Positions 53,196 through 63,331 of a stretch of 64,000 nt of DNA are shown piece after piece (position 1 is the first letter of the stretch; each line of letters begins with the position of its first letter). Position numbers and translations under genes: made by a program. Source of the stretch: Rhodoblastus sp963703385 (GTDB lineage Bacteria; Pseudomonadota; Alphaproteobacteria; Rhizobiales; Beijerinckiaceae); assembly GCA_963703385.1 (NCBI GenBank), contig OY969816.1, positions 2,666,001-2,730,000 of the forward strand. Direction: 5' to 3'. The notes below the pieces were generated by a model that saw nothing but the letters and a program-made list of their open reading frames with translations, did not search any database and had not been told where the DNA came from.

Positions 53196-53666
53196 TCAAG
53201 CCGCCGCGTCGGATGGCGGCGAGGTTTGGGTGAGGATCGCATAAAGCGCCGGCGCCTCGCGGGTCGCCCGGACTTTCGCCAGGACCGCCGGGCTTCTGAG
53301 CAGGCGTGCGATCACCGCCAGCGCCTTGAGATGATCGGCGCCGGCGTTTTCCGGCGCGATCAGGCCGAACAGGAGATCGACCGGCTGGCCGTCGATGGCC
53401 TCGAAATCGATTCCACGTTCGAGCCGGGCGAAAATGCCGAAAATGCGCGGCGCATTGAGCAATTTTCCGTGCGGAATGGCGATGCCGTCGCCCAATCCGG
53501 TCGAATTCAGCTTCTCGCGCTGCATCCAGGCGTCGAAAATCTCGCGCGCCGGCAGGCCGGAGACCTCCGCCGCCTTTTCGCTCAATTCCTGCAACGCCTG
53601 TTTTTTGCCGTTTACCCGCAACGAAGGCAGGATAGCCTCGGGAGCCAGAAGATTTTCAAGCGGCAT
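53196..53666 (-). CDS. ptsN: Nitrogen PTS EIIA protein PtsN
   Basis: A 156-residue EIIA-Ntr protein. The phospho-accepting His66 is in GIAIPHGKL. Other blocks are LSEKAAEVSGLPAREIFDAWMQREKLNSTGLGDG and DLLFGLIAPENAGADHLKALAVIARLL. It receives phosphate from the PTS-Ntr chain and regulates nitrogen, potassium and carbon physiology. Its place after rpoN and hpf is the standard conserved order. The next gene downstream (EI24-like) starts almost at its stop. Confidence 0.94.
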   Translation of the reverse strand: MPLENLLAPEAILPSLRVNGKKQALQELSEKAAEVSGLPAREIFDAWMQREKLNSTGLGDGIAIPHGKLLNAPRIFGIFARLERGIDFEAIDGQPVDLLFGLIAPENAGADHLKALAVIARLLRSPAVLAKVRATREAPALYAILTQTSPPSDAAA

Positions 53667-53813
53667 GAGGATCGATTTCCGTCAGAGCGCCTTCGCGGGC
53701 GCCCGCCAGGGCAAAAAATGCGCCGGCGGGGCCGACGCTCGCGCAATCACGAACGGCGGCGCGAACCGCGCCCGACGGCGCCCGCGCAGCCCCAAGCAAG
53801 AATTGCGCCTCAC

Positions 53814-54407
53814 TCACGCGGAGCCTTTGGCGCCATTGGTGGGATCGACCCAGCCGATATTGCCGTCGAGCCGCCGGTAGATGACGTTCACGCGGCCGGT
53901 GGTCGCGTGACGGAAGACGAGGACGGGCGCGCCGCTCATGTCCAGCTCCAGCACGGCGGCCGAAACCGAAAGCTCCTGAAGCAGCTTTTCCGATTCGGCG
54001 ACGACCAGGGGCTTGAATTCATGTTCGGCCGGCGCCTCCTCGCCCTCGTCGAGGGCGCCGAGGACGGTGTAGCGGATCGGCTCGCCGATCGGGGAGGATT
54101 CGCGCTGGGCCGCTGAACGGTCTTTGAGCTTGCGCTTGTAGCGCCGCAGGCGGCTTTCGATGCGGGCCGCCGTCTGGTCGAAGCTGGCGTAAACCTCCTG
54201 CGCGCGGCCTTCGGCCTGAAGGGTGACGCCGGAAGCGAGATGCAGCGTGCAATCGGTGCGGAAGCCCGAGCCTTCCGGCTCGATCGTGACATGGCCGGTG
54301 ATGGAGCCGTCGAAATATTTGCCGGTCGCGGCGTTCAGCTTGTCCGACACATGCGTGCGCAGAGCCTCGCCGATATTGATATTCTTGCCTGAGATCCGCA
54401 GGGCCAT
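53814..54407 (-). CDS. hpf: Ribosome hibernation promoting factor, long form
   Basis: A 197-residue protein of the long HPF type. The N-terminal S30AE domain (about 1-105) contains MALRISGKNINIGEALRTHVSDKL and YASFDQTAARIESRLRRYKRKL. The C-terminal dimerisation domain (about 140-190) contains EHEFKPLVVAESEKLLQEL and VLVFRHATTGRVNVIYRRLDGNIGWVDP. It makes 100S ribosome dimers in stationary phase. It lies between rpoN and ptsN as in most proteobacteria, on the same strand, separated by about 210 bases from rpoN. Confidence 0.94.
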   Translation of the reverse strand: MALRISGKNINIGEALRTHVSDKLNAATGKYFDGSITGHVTIEPEGSGFRTDCTLHLASGVTLQAEGRAQEVYASFDQTAARIESRLRRYKRKLKDRSAAQRESSPIGEPIRYTVLGALDEGEEAPAEHEFKPLVVAESEKLLQELSVSAAVLELDMSGAPVLVFRHATTGRVNVIYRRLDGNIGWVDPTNGAKGSA

Positions 54408-54486
54408 CCGTTTGTTCCAATTCTGTCGAAAGCTGGCTGTCGGAGCCCCCTAAGCTCCGTGCGGCCGGCAGGCGCCGCCGCGAGAG

Positions 54487-54505
54487 ATCCGGGTTCGACC
54501 CGGAT
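54487..54505. repeat. Compact hairpin between rpoN and hpf
   Basis: ATCCGGGT (54487-54494) and ACCCGGAT (54498-54505) enclose the loop TCG. There is no T-run on the minus strand. It may slow or attenuate transcription from rpoN into hpf, or be a short palindromic repeat. Confidence 0.6.
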
Positions 54506-54614
54506 TAATCCGCCAAGGGTTAGAAGCCTCCGCGCCCGAAGTCAATAACGCTTCTCCGACGCGCGATCCGGCGCGAATTGGCGCCACAAAACCAAAGCCT
54601 TGCCGCCGACGCGC

Positions 54615-56177
54615 TCAAGGCTGCGGCGTCGCCTGCTTCTCGCGCCGACGTTCGACCGAGGAGGGAATCCGGAGACTCTCGCGATATTTCGCGACCGTGC
54701 GCCGAGCGATATCGATCTGCTGCGCCCTGAGCTTTTCCACGATCGCGTCGTCGGACAGGATCGCGTGGGGCGTCTCGGCGTCGATCATCTGCTTGATCTT
54801 GAAGCGCACCGCCTCGGCCGAATGGGCGTCGCCGCCGCCATGGGCCGAGATCGAGGCGGTGAAGAAATATTTCAGTTCGAACAGGCCGCGCGGCGTCGCA
54901 ATATATTTGTTGGAGGTCACCCGCGAAACCGTCAATTCATGCAGGCCGACCGCGTCGGCGACATTTTTCAGGTTCAACGGCCGCAGATGCTCGACGCCGT
55001 TCGTGAGAAAGGCGTCCTGGCGGCGCACGATCTCGGACGAGACTTTCAGGATCGTCCGCGCGCGCTGCTCCAGGCTCCTGGTCAGCCAGTTGGCGCCTTG
55101 CAGGCATTGCGACAAATAGCTTTTTTCCGCCTCGCCGCCGCCCTTGCGCGACACTTTCGCGGCATAGGTCTGGTTGACGAGGACACGCGGCAGCGCCTCG
55201 GAATTCAGCTCAATCAGCCAGGAGCCGTCCCTCGCCGCGCGCACGATGACGTCGGGCGCCACGGGCTGGACCGACGCCCCGCCGAAAGCGCGGCCGGGCT
55301 TGGGATCGAGTCGGCGGATTTCCGCCATCATGTCCTTCAGGTCCTCGTCGTCCACCCCGCAAATCCGGCGCAGGGCGGAGAAATCCCTTTTGGCGACCAG
55401 GGGCAGATGGGCGACCATGGCGGCCATGGCCGGATCGAAACGGTCCTGCTCGCGCAATTGCAGGGCCAGACATTCGGCGAGATCGCGCGCGCCGATCCCG
55501 GTCGGCTCGAAGGTCTGGACCAACGCGATCGCCTTTTCGACCCGCTCAGGCGAAACGCCGAGCCTTTCGGCGATGTCCTCGACGCATTCGCGCAAATAGC
55601 CGGCCTCGTCGATGGCGTCGATCACCGCGAGGCCGATCATGCGCTCGACCGGGTCGGCGGTCGCGATCGTCAATTGCGCGCCCAAAAATTCCGCCAGAGT
55701 GCTCTGGCTGGCGACATAGGCCTCGATATTGGGAGGCTCGCCGGCCGCCTCGCCGCTGCCGACCCCTGACCAGGCGGACTCCGAAAGCCCCAGGTTTTCG
55801 AGTTGCTGCCGTTCGGCGGCGGGAGAAAGGTCGCGGTCGCCGTCGAAGGCGTTCTCGACGTCGGTGCCGAGACTTTCCGCCAAACCTTCCGTTGAGGTCG
55901 CAAGCTGGGCGCTGCTCCAGTCGCCCTCGCCCGGATCGGCGGCAACGCCCGCCGTCGCGTCGCTGGAGGCCGGCTCTAGGGGTGCGTCGATCCCGGTCGG
56001 CGCGGGGTCCGGCCCATCCTCGGCGCGCTCCAGAAGGGGATTGCGCTCAAGCTCTTCCTCGACAAAAGCCGCCAGCTCCGCCCCGGAATATTGCAGCAGC
56101 TTGATCGCCTGCAGCAATTGCGGCGTCATCGCCAGGGACTGGCCCTGGCGCAACAGCATTTTGGCGGTTAAAGCCAT
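54615..56177 (-). CDS. rpoN: RNA polymerase sigma-54 factor
   Basis: A 520-residue sigma-54. Region I is Gln/Leu rich (LRQGQSLAMTPQLLQAIKLLQYSGAELAAFVEEELERNPLLE). An acidic region II follows (about 50-135). The RpoN box near the C-terminus reads ARRTVAKYRESL, preceded by the helix-turn-helix (LHELTVSRVTSNKYIATPRG). It directs transcription from -24/-12 promoters with an AAA+ activator, for nitrogen and other regulons. The setting after lptB and before hpf is conserved. Confidence 0.96.
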   Translation of the reverse strand: MALTAKMLLRQGQSLAMTPQLLQAIKLLQYSGAELAAFVEEELERNPLLERAEDGPDPAPTGIDAPLEPASSDATAGVAADPGEGDWSSAQLATSTEGLAESLGTDVENAFDGDRDLSPAAERQQLENLGLSESAWSGVGSGEAAGEPPNIEAYVASQSTLAEFLGAQLTIATADPVERMIGLAVIDAIDEAGYLRECVEDIAERLGVSPERVEKAIALVQTFEPTGIGARDLAECLALQLREQDRFDPAMAAMVAHLPLVAKRDFSALRRICGVDDEDLKDMMAEIRRLDPKPGRAFGGASVQPVAPDVIVRAARDGSWLIELNSEALPRVLVNQTYAAKVSRKGGGEAEKSYLSQCLQGANWLTRSLEQRARTILKVSSEIVRRQDAFLTNGVEHLRPLNLKNVADAVGLHELTVSRVTSNKYIATPRGLFELKYFFTASISAHGGGDAHSAEAVRFKIKQMIDAETPHAILSDDAIVEKLRAQQIDIARRTVAKYRESLRIPSSVERRREKQATPQP

Positions 56178-56327
56178 ACCCCACTCGCAACAGCGACGCC
56201 TCGCTCCCGGCTCGGCCCGTTTCTTGCGTACACTGTTTCGCCTGGACCGGCCACGAAAAAAAACGCCGCGCCCGACAGCCTGGGCAAGCGGTTAACGCGC
56301 AAGGACGTTTTCCCGCTTCCGCGCGTT

Positions 56328-57044
<717 letters not shown>

Positions 57045-57076
57045 GGCCTGCCGATCGGTGCGAAAGCTTGCGCCGG

Positions 57077-57754
57077 TCAATGGGCGCTGGCGCCGGAAGC
57101 CGGCGGCGGCTTGGCGCCGGCTTTCTGAGAGTCGTCGTTGGGAATGATCAGACTATGGACCCTCCCCTTCGACGTCACCACCGCCTGGCCGGTTGAAAGG
57201 TCATAATCCATCTTGTCGCCGCGGGTGACGTTCTCGCCCTGGGACAGCGCGACATTGCCGACGAGAGTGAACTTGTTGCGCGCCTTGTCGTAGAGGAGCG
57301 AATCGCCGGCGCCGACCTGATCCTTGTTGGTGATCACGATCGGCCCCTTCCCCTCCATGCGGCGGACGCCGGAATTCGACCCGAGCGCCGGTCCCGACGC
57401 CGTTTTTCCGTCGCCTTGCTTGCCGTCGCCTTGCTTGCTGTCGAAGTAAATGGTCAGCACCGTGGCCTTGAGGCGGGTGTCGCCCTGGATGACCACGACA
57501 TTGCCGGTATAGATCGCCTTCTGCTGCTTGTCGAAATAATCGAGCTTATCGGCGGAAATATTGATCGGTTCGTGGCTGGAGGCGCCGGGCAAGAGCGTCG
57601 ATGCTTGCGTCGAGCCTTGTGTCGAGCCTGGCGTCGAGCCTGGCGCCGGGGCGTTCGCGGCGGCGCCGTGCTGCGGCGCGGCGCAAGCAGGCGCGGCGGC
57701 GAAGGCCGAAGCCAGCAGGACGGCGGCCGTCGCGCGGAAAATAGGGCGTGTCAT
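57077..57754 (-). CDS. lptA: LPS transport periplasmic protein LptA
   Basis: A 225-residue periplasmic protein with signal peptide (RATAAVLLASAFAAAPACA). The LptA/OstA jellyroll domain (about 60-205) has INISADKLDYFDKQQKAIYTGNVVVIQGDTRLKATVLTIYFD and FTLVGNVALSQGENVTRGDKMDYDLSTGQAVV. It bridges lipopolysaccharide from the inner to the outer membrane. Two low-complexity inserts stand out: a GST repeat (about 38-53) just after the signal, and QGDGKQGDGK inside the domain. The start overlaps the lptC stop by four bases. Confidence 0.92.
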   Translation of the reverse strand: MTRPIFRATAAVLLASAFAAAPACAAPQHGAAANAPAPGSTPGSTQGSTQASTLLPGASSHEPINISADKLDYFDKQQKAIYTGNVVVIQGDTRLKATVLTIYFDSKQGDGKQGDGKTASGPALGSNSGVRRMEGKGPIVITNKDQVGAGDSLLYDKARNKFTLVGNVALSQGENVTRGDKMDYDLSTGQAVVTSKGRVHSLIIPNDDSQKAGAKPPPASGASAH

Positions 57755-58452
57755 GGCGTCGAATCCTTGTGTTCAGGCGCGGGCTGCTCCTGTTGCGCGG
57801 CCTGGCTGAATTGCGACTTCACGTCGCCCGAAAAGGTGATCGTTTCGCCATTGTCGCTCGAAGTCATGCTGTTCGCCTCGACCCAGCCACTGTCGAGATC
57901 CAGCCGCACCGGCTCGGCCGAACTGAAGACATTGGCCTTGAAATCCATTCTCATCTTGCGCAGCGACAGGATGAAATTCGAGCCCTTGATTCGGACATTG
58001 CCGGAGAGATCCAGGGTCTGCGCCGCGTTGTTGTAAACGCCCTCGTCGCCGAGGATCCGGGTTTCGCTTCCATCCGCCATGTAGAGCTTGGCGTTGAGCC
58101 TGGTCAGAACCGTCCGGTTCGGATCCTTGGGGCTCTGCACGCCGGTTTCGGCTATCACGTCATAAGGCTTGCCGTCGCGGCGCAGCCCGGTCAGGCGCGG
58201 GTGCGCCATGGTGATCTTGTCGTTGCTGATTCCGAGACGATCGAGCGACAGGTGGGCGTCGCCCATGTCCTTGGCGCGAAAATAGGAATACCACAGGATG
58301 CCGGCGGTGACCGCCGCCGCGCCGATCAGAATGGCCCGGCGCAGCCTCTTGACGCGCGCGCTATGGCGCGCCGCCGCCGTGAACGCGCGGGCGCGGCCTG
58401 GAGAAACGGCGTAAAGGCCTTCGCCGACCTGCCCGTCTCCTTCGCCCGTCAT
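57751..58452 (-). CDS. lptC: LPS export protein LptC
   Basis: A 233-residue protein with one membrane helix (about 37-57, RRAILIGAAAVTAGILWYSYF). The periplasmic LptC fold contains NDKITMAHPRLTGLRRDGKPYDVIAETGVQ and MADGSETRILGDEGVYNNAAQTLDLSGNVRI. It links the LptBFG transporter to LptA. ATG 58452 is chosen; the frame is open further upstream but that part shadows rnd and has no protein character. It is the first of the coupled lptC-lptA-lptB genes. Confidence 0.9.
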   Translation of the reverse strand: MTGEGDGQVGEGLYAVSPGRARAFTAAARHSARVKRLRRAILIGAAAVTAGILWYSYFRAKDMGDAHLSLDRLGISNDKITMAHPRLTGLRRDGKPYDVIAETGVQSPKDPNRTVLTRLNAKLYMADGSETRILGDEGVYNNAAQTLDLSGNVRIKGSNFILSLRKMRMDFKANVFSSAEPVRLDLDSGWVEANSMTSSDNGETITFSGDVKSQFSQAAQQEQPAPEHKDSTP

Positions 58453-58597
58453 GCCCTGTCCCGCGTCGCCGCGACGCCCGCCGTCATCAGCATTTCCCTT
58501 CGACGAATTCGTGGCGAAGCCGGTTAAGAAAGAACGAATGAAGGTCTGCTGAATGCACGGAAACGCTCCAATCATGGCCTTTGCGCGGCGCCCTCGA

Positions 58598-59227
58598 TCA
58601 GCTGTGCGCGAAAATGTCGGCCTCCGGCCAGCCGAGCAGGTCGAGTTCCGCGCGAGTGGGGAGGAATTCAAAACAGGCCTTCGCGATCGCAGCGCGTCCC
58701 TCGCGCGCGAGCAGGCCATCGAGTTTTTCGCGCAAGGCGTGGAGATACAGCACGTCGGAGGCCGCATAGGCCAGCTGGGCCTCGCTGAGCCGCTCCGCGC
58801 CCCAGTCCGAAGTCTGCTGCTGTTTCGAGATTTCGACCCCGAGCAGGTCGCGCGTCAGATCCTTGAGCCCATGACGGTCGGTATAGGTCCGGGTCAGGCG
58901 CGAGGCGATCTTGGTGCAGTAGACGGGGCCGACGCGCTGGCCAAAGGTCTTTTGCAGAATCGCAAGATCGAAGCGCGCGAAATGGAAAATCTTGGTCACC
59001 GCCGGATCGACCAGCAGGCGGACGAGATTGGGCGCCCCAGCCTCGCCTTTGGCGCTCTGGCCCCGGGCGATCTGGACAAGATCGGCCTCGCCGTCGCCGC
59101 GCGAGAGCTGAACCAGGCACAGCCGGTCGCGATGCGGATTGAGCCCGAGCGTTTCGGTGTCGATGGCGACGCTCTCGCCCGGCCGGTAATGGTCGGGCAG
59201 ATCGCCGTGATGCAAGCGGTTGGTCAT
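58598..59227 (-). CDS. rnd: Short ribonuclease D-type 3'-5' exonuclease
   Basis: A 209-residue DEDDy exonuclease. Motif I is AIDTETLGL (Asp23, Glu25), motif II is in IFHFARFDLAIL and motif III is YAASDVLYLHALREKL with the Tyr. It has no HRDC domains, as expected for the short alphaproteobacterial form. It likely trims tRNA or other RNA 3' ends. ATG 59227 (MTNRLHHGDLPDHY) is preferred to an upstream start. It directly precedes lptC, the usual order in Hyphomicrobiales. Confidence 0.9.
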   Translation of the reverse strand: MTNRLHHGDLPDHYRPGESVAIDTETLGLNPHRDRLCLVQLSRGDGEADLVQIARGQSAKGEAGAPNLVRLLVDPAVTKIFHFARFDLAILQKTFGQRVGPVYCTKIASRLTRTYTDRHGLKDLTRDLLGVEISKQQQTSDWGAERLSEAQLAYAASDVLYLHALREKLDGLLAREGRAAIAKACFEFLPTRAELDLLGWPEADIFAHS

Positions 59228-59296
59228 GACATGTCCCGTAAAGCACGCCACGCCTAGCACCGCGGCCGGGCGGCGGCAAGCCGGGCGCCTTGCCGC

Positions 59297-59719
59297 TCAA
59301 TCGACATCGGGCCTGCCGCGGGAAAACTTGATCGCGCCGCGCTGTTTCTTGCCGTCGAGCCGGCGTTTCTTCGAGGCCAGGGTCGGTCGCGTCGGGCGGC
59401 GCGGCGGCGGCGGCGGGCGGGCGGCCTCGCGGATCAGCGCGATCAACCGCTCCAGGGCGTCGGAGCGGTTGCGCTCCTGGCTGCGGAATTTCTGGGCCGA
59501 AATGATCAGGTCGCCATTGGCGGCGAGCCTGCGCCCCGCGAGAACCGCGAGCCGGGCGCGCACCGGCTCGGGCAGGCTCCGCGACTCGAAAATGTTGAAC
59601 CGCAATTGAACCGCCAATTCGACTTTCTGGACATTCTGGCCGCCGGGACCGGAAGCGCGCAGAAAATCCTCGCGCAATTCGGATTGGTCGAGCGCGATGG
59701 AAGGCGTGACCCTGATCAT
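59297..59719 (-). CDS. arfB: Peptidyl-tRNA hydrolase ArfB (YaeJ/ICT1 family)
   Basis: A 140-residue ribosome rescue factor. The GGQ catalytic motif is at residues 26-28 (RASGPGGQNVQK), and the C-terminal tail (RPTRPTLASKKRRLDGKKQRGAIKFSRGRP) is basic and enters the mRNA channel. It frees peptides on stalled ribosomes without a stop codon. ATG 59719 has AAAGGGGG upstream. A longer open frame to 59782 is rejected. Confidence 0.93.
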   Translation of the reverse strand: MIRVTPSIALDQSELREDFLRASGPGGQNVQKVELAVQLRFNIFESRSLPEPVRARLAVLAGRRLAANGDLIISAQKFRSQERNRSDALERLIALIREAARPPPPPRRPTRPTLASKKRRLDGKKQRGAIKFSRGRPDVD

Positions 59720-59858
59720 GCGTCCCCCTTTCCCGCCTCGCAGCCATCCGACAATTGCGCCCCACTGTCGCCGATTGGCCACAGCCCCGCGCCGGCTTTG
59801 TGTCTAATATGAAATCTGCCCCCACAGCCAGAATTTTCGAGAGCGCGTTTCCAGCCCG

Positions 59859-61049
59859 ATGATCAACCGCGACAAAGCAGACAAGGCGTCGGAGGACGCC
59901 GCCAATCTCCTGCTCAGGATCGCCGTTACGGCGGCCTTCGTTGCGACGCCCTTCTTGCAGCTTTTCTCGCAGCGGGCGATTTTCATCCTGCCGCCGATCG
60001 CCGGCGCGCTCATTCTCGTCTCGGGCGCCGCGCTCGCGCCGCATTTGAAAATGCGCGACATTTTCGCCTTTCTGCTCTCGCCGCTCGGCCTCGCGGCGTC
60101 CTTCCTCGTTTTCTGGATGCTGCTGTCCCTGTTGTGGACGCCCTTTCCCGCCGAGGCCTCCGCGCGCCTGATCAAGTCGCTGCTCACGCTCGCCTGCGTC
60201 CTGCCGGCCATGGCTTCCTTGCCGGCGCGCACCCGCGCCGCCAATCTCTATTTCCTGCCGCTCGGCGTCGCCCTCACCGCCGTGGCGGCGCTGATTTTCT
60301 CCGCGCCCGGCCTTCCCGGCGGCGGCGAGACCGCGGCCGAGGAAAATCTGAGCATCGGAACGCAGGCCGCGCTCCTGCTGCTGTGGCCGGCGCTGGCGGC
60401 GACCCATTTGCGCGGGCGCGCGACCCTCTCGGCGGCGCTCGTCATCGTCGCCGTCGCGGCGGCGGTCTCGGTTCCGACTCCGGGGGCCCTTGGCGCGACC
60501 GCGCTCGCAGGCGCCGCCCTCGCGTTCGCCTGGCGCGACCCCCAGTTCGCCGGCCGCTGGCTCGGCCGACTGGGCGCCGCCTGCTTCCTGCTCGCGCCGC
60601 TTGCGCCAATTCTGATCAACCTCAAGAGCGGGCGCAATCCGCCGCAATGGCTGGTCAGCCTGAAATTCTGGCGCTGGCTGATCGCCAGCGACGGGGCGCG
60701 CGTGATTACCGGCCACGGCTATGATTTCGTCAATTCCGGGCTCTTGCGCGGCTATCTTCCGCTGCAGGCGCCTCGTTCGATGCTGTTCGGGGCCTGGACC
60801 GATCTCGGCCTCGTCGGCGCGGCGGCGGCCGCCGTCCTGATCTGGCAGGCCTACAAGGCGGCGGCCGACCAGTCGCGGCGGCTCGCGCCGTTCTGGATCG
60901 CCGCCCTGACCTATGTCTCGGTCATGGGCCTGTTCGGCCTCGCCACCACCCAGGCGTGGTGGATCACCACGCTGGCGCTCGCCCTCACCGCCTTCGCCTT
61001 CGTCACCCGCGCCGACTACAAGACGTCCAGGCCCAGCGCGCCAAGGTGA
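59859..61049 (+). CDS. O-antigen ligase/polymerase-like membrane protein
   Basis: A 396-residue polytopic membrane protein with about ten hydrophobic segments and a large C-terminal loop. The loop reads WRWLIASDGARVITGHGYDFVNSGLLRGYLPLQAPRSMLFGAWTDLGL, which resembles the periplasmic loop of the Wzy_C/WaaL family (a conserved His in GHG). Members ligate or polymerise surface polysaccharides. The closest carbohydrate genes here are kdsD and the polysaccharide operon, both far away. ATG 59859 is used. It converges with the ArsC-like gene, leaving seven bases. Confidence 0.72.
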   Translation: MINRDKADKASEDAANLLLRIAVTAAFVATPFLQLFSQRAIFILPPIAGALILVSGAALAPHLKMRDIFAFLLSPLGLAASFLVFWMLLSLLWTPFPAEASARLIKSLLTLACVLPAMASLPARTRAANLYFLPLGVALTAVAALIFSAPGLPGGGETAAEENLSIGTQAALLLLWPALAATHLRGRATLSAALVIVAVAAAVSVPTPGALGATALAGAALAFAWRDPQFAGRWLGRLGAACFLLAPLAPILINLKSGRNPPQWLVSLKFWRWLIASDGARVITGHGYDFVNSGLLRGYLPLQAPRSMLFGAWTDLGLVGAAAAAVLIWQAYKAAADQSRRLAPFWIAALTYVSVMGLFGLATTQAWWITTLALALTAFAFVTRADYKTSRPSAPR

Positions 61050-61056
61050 AGCGCTT

Positions 61057-61416
61057 TCAAGGCAGGACTTCCCGCACCTTTTCCTTGGGGCGGCACAGGC
61101 GCGCGCCCTTGGGAGTGACGACGATCGGCCGCTCGATCAGCACGGGATGCGCGGCGATCGCCGCGAAAATCGCGTCGTCGGACACAGCAGGATCGTCGAG
61201 GCCCAACTCGGCGTAAGGCGGCGCTTTTTTCCGCAATATGTCGCGGACTTTCAGCCCGGCGCGTGCGAGAATCTTTTCAAGCGCCGCGCGGCTTGGCGGA
61301 GTTTTGAGATATTCGACGATCCTGGGCTCGATCCCGGCTTCGCGAATCATGCCGAGCACGTTGCGCGCCGTGCTGCAGGCGGGATTGTGATAGATCGTGA
61401 CCTCGAAACCGCTCAT
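61057..61416 (-). CDS. arsC: ArsC-family reductase (glutaredoxin-dependent type)
   Basis: A 119-residue thioredoxin-fold protein. YHNPACSTARNVLGMI holds the catalytic Cys14, and the downstream block is HPVLIERPIVVTPKGARLCRPKEKV. Both are typical of glutaredoxin-coupled arsenate reductases, which convert arsenate to arsenite. No arsR, arsB or acr3 gene is near, so a detoxification role is less certain than the fold. ATG 61416 is used. Confidence 0.85.
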   Translation of the reverse strand: MSGFEVTIYHNPACSTARNVLGMIREAGIEPRIVEYLKTPPSRAALEKILARAGLKVRDILRKKAPPYAELGLDDPAVSDDAIFAAIAAHPVLIERPIVVTPKGARLCRPKEKVREVLP

Positions 61417-61487
61417 TTTTGTCTTTCTCCCCGATGGCGCCGCGATCTACGAATTCCATGGATCGGCTCGGCGTCACTTCGTTGCCA

Positions 61488-61513
61488 GCCGGTTCTCGCC
61501 AGCGAGAACCGGC
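61488..61513. repeat. Strong 12-bp hairpin after the ABC-F gene
   Basis: GCCGGTTCTCGC (61488-61499) and GCGAGAACCGGC (61502-61513) form a perfect stem with loop CA, followed on the plus strand by GGTTTTTG. It sits 15 bases past the end of the minus-strand ABC-F gene. The T-run is on the other strand, so it is not a clear terminator for that gene. Confidence 0.7.
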
Positions 61514-61527
61514 GGTTTTTGCGAAAC

Positions 61528-63331
61528 TTATCCACCAAGTTCCTCGCGCAGAATCTCCAGCTCCAGCCATTGATCCTCGGCCGCCGCGAGTTCGGCCTCG
61601 ATTTTGGCGAGCAGCGCGGTCGCGTCACTGAACCTCCTGGGATCGCGGGCGTAAAGCTCGTGATCGGCCAGAATGTCATGGAGTTTGGCCGTCGTGGCGC
61701 GCAGAGTCGCCATTTTCTCAGGCAAGGTCTCCAGCGCGTGCTTTTCCATGAAACTGAGCCGGCGCCTTGGTTCCGCGCGCGGCGCCTCGACGCGCGCCGG
61801 CTTTCTTTCCGCCGCCTTCGGTTTGGCGGCGGGACCGACGCCAAAACCGCGCTGCGCGACCATGTCGCTGTAGCCGCCGGCATATTCGACCCATTTGCCG
61901 TCGCCTTCGGCAGCGACCACCGAACCCGCGACGCGGTCCAAAAAATCGCGGTCATGGCTCACCAGCAGGATCGTGCCGGGATAGTCGCCGAGCATTTCCT
62001 GCAGCAGGTCGAGGGTTTCGAGGTCGAGGTCGTTGGTCGGCTCGTCGAGCACCAGAAAATTCGAGGGCAGCGACAGGGCGCGGGCGAGCAGCAGCCGCGC
62101 CCGCTCGCCGCCCGAAAGCTTGCCGGTCGGCGTCCGCGCCTGTTCCGGCGCGAACAAAAAATCCTTCATATAGCCGATGACGTGTTTCTTCTCGCCATTG
62201 ATTTCGACCCAGTCGGAGCCGCCGCCGGTCAGGGAATCGGCCAGGGTCGCATTGGGGTCGAGCGCGGCGCGGCGCTGGTCGAGCGTCGCCATCTGGAGAT
62301 TGGTCCCGAGCCTTATCGTTCCGGAATCGGGTTCGAGCGCGCCGGTCAGCAGATTGATCAACGTCGTCTTGCCGGCGCCGTTCGGCCCGACCAGCGCCAG
62401 CCGGTCGCCGCGCAGCAGGCGCAGCGAAAAATTCCTGACAATCGGGCGGTCGCCAAAACTCTTCGAGACATTTTCCGCCTCGACCACCAGCTTGCCGGAA
62501 ACCCTGCCCTCGGCGACGCTGATCCTGACTTCGCCGGCCGCTTTCGTGGCCTCGCGCTTCTCCTGGCGCAAGGCGGCGAGGCCGGCCATGCGGCGGACAT
62601 TGCGCTTGCGCCGCGCGGTGACGCCATAGCGGACCCAATGTTCCTCGGCCGCGATTCTGCGGTCGAGTTTTTGGGCGTCGCGCTCCTCCTGCTCCAAAAC
62701 CGCGTCGCGCCAGGCCTCGAATGCGCCGAAGCCCTCATTCAGTCTTCGGGTTCCGCCCCGGTCGAGCCATATCGTGGCCCGCGACAGGTTTTGCAGGAAA
62801 CGTCGGTCGTGGCTGATGAGGACGAGCGCCGAGCGCAGGCTCGCCAGTTCGCCTTCCAGCCATTCGATCGCCGGCAGGTCGAGGTGATTGGTGGGCTCGT
62901 CGAGCAGCAGAATGTCGGGCTCGGGCGCGAGCGCGCGGGCGATCGCGGCGCGACGGGCCTCGCCGCCCGAAAGAGTTCTCCGGGTTTACGTTCCCGGTCA
63001 GGCCCAGCGCGTCGAGCAGGTAATGGGCGCGATATTGCCCGTCGCCCGGCCCCAGCCCCGCGACGACATAGGAAAAGACATCCTCGAAGCCGGAAAGATC
63101 GGGCTCCTGGGGCAGGTAACGCACCGTCGCGTCGGGCTGCAAGAAGCGCTCGCCATGATCGGCCTCGATCTCGCCGGCGGCGATCTTGAGCAAGGTCGAT
63201 TTGCCCGAGCCGTTGCGGCCGACAAGACAGATGCGGTCGCCGCGCTCGACGACGAGATCGGCGGAGTCGATGAGCGGCTTGCCGCCGAGGGTCAAGCCGA
63301 CGCCCTGCAGGGCGAGAAGGGGAGGAGCCAT
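61528..63331 (-). pseudogene. ABC-F ATPase (Uup/EttA-like), interrupted by a one-base frameshift
   Basis: Two ABC domains joined in one gene of about 600 codons. Domain 1 has Walker A GRNGSGKST. Domain 2 has GPNGAGKTT, signature KLSGGERARLLLARAL and LVLDEPTNDLD, with an ABC-F linker between. In domain 1 the signature should read ENLSGGEARRAAIARAL, but one extra base (T on the coding strand near 62974) shifts the frame after GNVNPEN. The correct frame continues to LEQEERDAQKLDRR and on to the stop at 61528. ABC-F proteins act on ribosomes or in DNA repair (Uup), and a C-terminal coiled coil is present (LPEKMATLRATTAKLHDIL). ATG 63331 starts the gene. A sequencing error is possible. Confidence 0.88.

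Noticed and set aside
61488..61525. The strong hairpin as terminator of the ABC-F gene
   Set aside because: The T-run follows on the plus strand, while the gene is on the minus strand; kept as a hairpin only.
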